Of a stretch of DNA of 64,000 bases, positions 60,952 to 64,000 are shown in pieces (positions within the stretch are counted from its first letter, which is position 1; every line of letters starts with the position of its first letter). The DNA comes from Erythrobacteraceae bacterium. Lineage in GTDB: Bacteria > Pseudomonadota > Alphaproteobacteria > Sphingomonadales > Sphingomonadaceae. The position numbers were made by a program, and so were the translations under genes. The DNA is taken from positions 1-64,000 of the forward strand of contig JAIXPX010000037.1 of NCBI GenBank assembly GCA_027486035.1, given 5' to 3'. The notes beneath the pieces were generated by a model. It was not told the DNA's origin, made no database searches, and saw nothing but the letters and a program-made list of their open reading frames with translations.

Positions 60952-61730
60952 TCCGCCGGCACCGGCGCTTGCGCCCCGTGCCCCGCCTCGGCCACGATCC
61001 GCGCCGAAAGACCCCTGTCGGTGCCGCACAGACGATCCCAGAAGCGGAAATAGAGCCCGTAATTGCATCTGTATTCCTCGTGATGACGCTCGTGATGGCT
61101 GGCGGTTATCAGCCATTGTCCCAACGGCGAGTGAACGATCCGGCGCGGGAACATCTCCCAGCCCATGTGATTGGTGACGCCCATCACCGTGGCGATGGTC
61201 AGCACCAGGCCGAGCGTGGCGATGTGGATCGGCACCAGGAACACGAGGGCCGGCACCACCACCGCCCCGGTCAGCGCCTCGAGCGGGTGGAAGCTCATCG
61301 CCGTCCACGCCGTCGGCGGGCGGCTTTCGTGGTGGACCGCGTGCGCGATCCGGAACCACCTCGGGCGGTGCATCCAGCGGTGGCTCCAGTAGAAGCAGGT
61401 GTCCTGCACGAAGAGGTAGAGCAGCACGCTCACCGGATGCCACCACAGCGGCAAGCTGGCCCAGTCGGCGGTCAGCAGCGTCCAGTCTTGGCGGCGCCAG
61501 CCCCACAGGACGATGCCCGCCGGCGCGCCATAGACCACCGCCGAGAGCAGCGACCAGCGCACCTCGCGCCCGATCTGCCGCGCGCGTCCGGCATAGAGGC
61601 CCGGGCGCACCCGCGCGGTGATGAGCGCGAACAGTCCACTGGTCAGCACATAGCGCAGCGCCACGATCACGGTGACGGCAAGGCCGGCGATCAGCAGCGC
61701 CAGCGGCAGGGGCGTGTCGGCAGGGATCAT
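60948..61730 (-). CDS. Sterol desaturase/fatty acid hydroxylase family protein
   Basis: A 260-residue integral membrane di-iron protein. The His boxes HRWMH (about 117-121), HAVHH (130-134) and HHERHH near the C terminus are intact, with membrane helices between them. Related enzymes hydroxylate carotenoids, fatty acids or sterols; carotenoid chemistry is possible in this group of organisms, but the substrate is not shown by the sequence. Confidence 0.88.
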   Translation of the reverse strand: MIPADTPLPLALLIAGLAVTVIVALRYVLTSGLFALITARVRPGLYAGRARQIGREVRWSLLSAVVYGAPAGIVLWGWRRQDWTLLTADWASLPLWWHPVSVLLYLFVQDTCFYWSHRWMHRPRWFRIAHAVHHESRPPTAWTAMSFHPLEALTGAVVVPALVFLVPIHIATLGLVLTIATVMGVTNHMGWEMFPRRIVHSPLGQWLITASHHERHHEEYRCNYGLYFRFWDRLCGTDRGLSARIVAEAGHGAQAPVPAE

Positions 61731-61778
61731 CGCTGCCCCAACCTATGCCCCAATTCCCGGGCGGGCGACAGGGCTAAG

Positions 61779-62273
61779 TCAGGTCAGCGCGTCGAGCGCG
61801 GTGGCCAACGGGTCGATCAGCGCCATGTGCCGCCGCATCGCCATCCGGGCAAGGTGCTCGACCTGGGTCTTGCGGCGGGCTGGGGCGAGCGGCTGCAGAG
61901 CGGCCGGGCGCAGGATCTCGGCATCATACCCGTCGGCGACGATCACGCCGCAGGTTTGCGGGCGATAGGCCTCGGTCTCGAGCGGCGTGCGGTCGAGCCC
62001 CGGGGGCAGGCCCCAGTAGAAGCGGTCGCAGAAATCGAGATAGTCGGGCCACTTGGCATCGCCGAGCAGATCCGCGCGCGCGACCTTGATCTCGACGATC
62101 ACGATCAGCCCCTTGGCATCGATCCCCATGAGATCAGCGCGGCGGCCGTTCCGGAGCGGCACCTCGGCCAGGCACCAGATGTCGTTGCGCGCGAACAATC
62201 GCCCGATGCCGCGCGCGACATCGACAGCGGCGAGGGCCTGCGAATCGGGAAGGGGAAGCGCGCTGCCGGACAT
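61779..62273 (-). CDS. mmcB: MmcB-family DNA repair protein
   Basis: A 164-residue protein of the MmcB family known from Caulobacter, a nuclease-fold protein linked to DNA-damage repair. RADLMGIDAKGLIVIVEIKV (with the acidic D/E-X-K site) and WPDYLDFCDRFYWGLPPGLD are typical. The gene ends 48 bases before the start of the sterol-desaturase gene on the same strand. Confidence 0.82.
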   Translation of the reverse strand: MSGSALPLPDSQALAAVDVARGIGRLFARNDIWCLAEVPLRNGRRADLMGIDAKGLIVIVEIKVARADLLGDAKWPDYLDFCDRFYWGLPPGLDRTPLETEAYRPQTCGVIVADGYDAEILRPAALQPLAPARRKTQVEHLARMAMRRHMALIDPLATALDALT

Positions 62274-62320
62274 GGGCCCGCGTTGGAACGGAAAGAGAAC
62301 GCAGTCAAGGCTGCGCGCGG

Positions 62321-62704
62321 TCAGGCGGGCTCGGTTGCGAGCACCGCGACCATGGCCGCCCGCGCCGCGTGGAACTCGCGCCACAGCACCAGCGCGGGCG
62401 CGGCAGGATCCTGCCCGCGCCGCGACAGCGTTCCGAGGGCCGAGAGCCCGAAGTCGAGCATTGCGCCGCAATCCTCGACAGCCTGCGCCACCAGGGCGCG
62501 TTGCCACGGCTCCGCCCGGGCGATCGCCGCACCCAGCTCCTCGCCGGCCTCGGGGCGTTCGGGGGCGAGCTGCGCCATCTGCGCCAGCGTCGCCGCCTTG
62601 CCATGGAGCGTCCGCAGCGCCTCCGCCAGCGCCACGGGCGAGGGGCCGCCGGCCGAGCCTTGCGGAGCTTGCGAGAGAATCAGTTCGGGCGGAATCGTGG
62701 CCAT
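62321..62704 (-). CDS. Hypothetical protein
   Basis: A 127-residue, Ala/Leu/Glu-rich, probably helical soluble protein without signal or membrane segments. It has a clear ATG and stop and lies 47 bases before mmcB on the same strand. I recognise no family. Confidence 0.6.
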   Translation of the reverse strand: MATIPPELILSQAPQGSAGGPSPVALAEALRTLHGKAATLAQMAQLAPERPEAGEELGAAIARAEPWQRALVAQAVEDCGAMLDFGLSALGTLSRRGQDPAAPALVLWREFHAARAAMVAVLATEPA

Positions 62705-62870
62705 GGGGAGAGGCTATGGCTGCATAGTTTCCGAATAGTTAAGTCCGCGCGCGAGCCGCCGTCGGCTGGCAGGCGGGGCAGCGATGGGCGCACAATTGTC
62801 TGGCGCCCACCCCAGCCTCTTGCTAAGCGCCGCCCCGCAGGCGACAATGCGTGCGACCGCATGGCACCAT

Positions 62871-62947
62871 GCACCCGTAGCTCAGCTGGATAGAGTGCTG
62901 CCCTCCGAAGGCAGAGGTCACAGGTTCGAATCCTGTCGGGTGCGCCA
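62871..62947 (+). tRNA. tRNA-Arg (anticodon CCG)
   Basis: A complete 77-nt tRNA including genome-encoded CCA. The acceptor stem GCACCCG/CGGGTGC, D-arm, anticodon stem CTGCC/GGCAG with loop CTCCGAA (anticodon CCG at 62905-62907), variable region and T-arm ACAGG-TTCGAAT-CCTGT all fold. It decodes CGG. Its 3' half is a likely attachment site for the element downstream. Confidence 0.96.
62917..62947 (+). other. Candidate attachment site in the tRNA 3' half
   Basis: Tyrosine integrases of alphaproteobacterial islands commonly recombine in the T-arm and acceptor part of tRNA genes. Here an integrase starts 154 bases downstream and points away from the tRNA. The matching copy of this segment should lie at the other end of the element, outside the window. 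Confidence 0.45.
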
Positions 62948-63100
62948 AAATCTCCCTACAAAAACAACGATATGTGAGTTTAACAAAAACTCATTCCGTC
63001 CGATTTTGTCCATTTTTGCCATTGACAAAACGTTGACAAAAAGCGGTGTTCAAAACCATCCCTCTGATATACCTGATGAAGGTGTCTTGGAGACCTTTGG
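62948..63100 (+). promoter_or_regulatory. AT-rich leader with TTGACAAAA repeats before the integrase
   Basis: Low-GC sequence unlike the rest of the window. TTGACAAAA occurs at 63022 and 63033 (11-base period), and TTTTGTC at 63004 is its inverted form. These may be integrase arm-binding sites or a repressor operator; TTGACA may also serve as a -35 element. The ribosome-binding site GGAGA lies at 63089-63094. Confidence 0.5.
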
Positions 63101-64000
63101 ATGTCCAAATACGCCGAACAGGTTGATGTCAGAGGCGATGGTCGGGTCGTCATCTACAAACGTGCCGACCTGAAGAACCCCAAGTGGCAGGTACGAATCC
63201 GAGTTCCCAACGCCACGGGATACAAGATCGTCAGTGCCAAGACTGAGGATCAGCGAGAGGCGGAGCGGTTCGCCCTCGACCTCTACGAAGACCTCTACCT
63301 CCACGTAAAATCAGGCGGGTCGATCCAGTCTCGGACCTTCAAGCAGGTCTTCGAGGAATGGAAGAAGCACGTCGCCACAATGGGTCATACTCGCCAAGGT
63401 GGATCGTGGGGTGCAACCATCGATCGGGTCGAGACCTATGCGGTCAAGTTCTTCGGGCAGATGAAGATCGACACCATCGGTCCCAAGGAGTTCGCCGACT
63501 TCTGGGTTTGGAGGAAGTCGAACTACAATCGGTCTCGCCCGTCCAACGGGACACTGCGCCGTGAGCGGACCAGTATCCTCCCCGTCTTCAAATTTGCGGT
63601 GACCCGAGGATACCTCCAATCGGTCCCGGAGACTGATCCGCCCAAGGCGGCATTGGAACGGCGACCGACCTTCACGCAGGACGAATGGCGGAAGATCTAC
63701 ACCAAGGCACGGGACTGGGTGAAGGAAGGCGAATCACTCGCCACCTGGCGTCAGAGGTTCATGACCCAGCAGTATGTGCTGGTCCTTGCCAATACGGGTC
63801 TGCGAGTGGGGGAACTTCGTGGACTACGGTGGAGTGACCTCCGCACGGTTCAGACCAATGACGGCACTCGCCTCGTCGCCGAGGTGCGGGGCAAGACCGG
63901 CGCCCGAGAGGTGGTCTTCCAAGATGGTGCGGATACCTACATCAAACGGATCTACGACCAGCGGATCGAGGAACTGGGTGATCTCCCGCCTGATGATCAG
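63101..64000 (+). CDS. Tyrosine recombinase/phage integrase, partial
   Basis: An open frame of 300 codons that runs off the end of the window. The N-terminal 75 residues form an arm-binding-type domain and the next 100 a SAM-like core-binding domain (KQVFEEWKKHVATMGHTRQG). The catalytic domain begins with ANTGLRVGELRGLRWSDL (first Arg, Arg235) and includes the VRGKTGAREV hairpin (Lys265). The HXXR box and catalytic Tyr should lie beyond 64000. Codon use is less GC-rich than in the genes before the tRNA. It most likely inserted an element at tRNA-Arg(CCG). Confidence 0.9.
   Translation, partial: MSKYAEQVDVRGDGRVVIYKRADLKNPKWQVRIRVPNATGYKIVSAKTEDQREAERFALDLYEDLYLHVKSGGSIQSRTFKQVFEEWKKHVATMGHTRQGGSWGATIDRVETYAVKFFGQMKIDTIGPKEFADFWVWRKSNYNRSRPSNGTLRRERTSILPVFKFAVTRGYLQSVPETDPPKAALERRPTFTQDEWRKIYTKARDWVKEGESLATWRQRFMTQQYVLVLANTGLRVGELRGLRWSDLRTVQTNDGTRLVAEVRGKTGAREVVFQDGADTYIKRIYDQRIEELGDLPPDDQ

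Overview
The window reads as a chromosomal segment of a GC-rich alphaproteobacterium, most likely a member of the Sphingomonadales (an Erythrobacteraceae-type organism is my best inference). The grounds are the Rrf2-sufB-sufC-sufD-sufS order, the LptC/LptA and leuS-lptE-holA groupings, an MmcB-type nuclease, DUF2093 after xseA, the DUF3576 lipoprotein, polyhydroxyalkanoate genes, and short palindromic repeats of the type common in sphingomonads. Nearly all of it is core metabolism on both strands, densely packed with 1-4 base stop/start overlaps.

Layout. 1-5.2 kb: rpmG, a LolA-like lipoprotein carrier, an alkaline phosphatase, xthA, ribA (no conventional start codon) and two tiny lipoproteins. 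5.3-9.8 kb: a coupled acyl-CoA catabolic operon (acyl-CoA dehydrogenase, CaiB-type CoA transferase, thiolase, FAS1-like dehydratase). 9.8-22.3 kb: phenylalanine hydroxylase, uppP, an M13 peptidase, an MsbA-like ABC exporter, PHA depolymerase, enoyl-CoA hydratase, ung, an RNase D-like exonuclease, lptC and lptA. 22.3-28.3 kb: a decayed gene, then DUF3576-leuS-lptE-holA on the minus strand and an unknown exported protein. 28.5-34.7 kb: acetoacetyl-CoA reductase, a decayed LuxR/DUF4019 regulator, acyl-CoA synthetase, gamma-glutamyltransferase and pyrD. 35-43.5 kb: an AraC regulator, then the suf iron-sulfur operon (Rrf2 regulator, sufB, two extra genes, sufC, sufD, sufS, DUF59 protein, GNAT, IscA-type carrier, SRPBCC protein). 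43.5-53.1 kb: hypothetical proteins, a PfkB kinase, cytochrome c lipoprotein, purD and xseA with interlocking start codons, DUF2093, a phytase-like esterase, rpmB, tadA and nadC. 53.2-62.7 kb: a LytTR/LytS-type two-component pair, two M48-type proteases with a DsbA-like oxidoreductase, a PAS-domain protein, DUF2141, a sterol-desaturase-family protein and mmcB. 62.9-64 kb: tRNA-Arg(CCG) followed by a tyrosine integrase that runs off the window, the probable edge of an integrated element.

How the genes work together. PHA turnover is represented twice (depolymerase and reductase) beside several acyl-CoA enzymes, so carbon storage and fatty-acid metabolism are the main accessory theme. Envelope biogenesis is the second theme (LolA, UppP, LptA/C/E, MsbA-like exporter, M48 and DsbA-like proteins). 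The suf operon is the most altered ordinary region: three palindromic elements and two unusual genes lie within about 2.7 kb, and one element sits inside the sufS reading frame.

The most notable non-coding signals are two near-consensus parS sequences, two copies of a roughly 90-bp palindromic element, two copies of an 11-base-phased CAGACCCCC element, an orphan promoter/terminator pair that looks like a small RNA gene, and a TGCA-rich dyad upstream of the depolymerase gene. I did not see a clear undescribed multi-gene system. The extra pair of genes inside the suf operon and the island edge at the 3' end are the best places to look.
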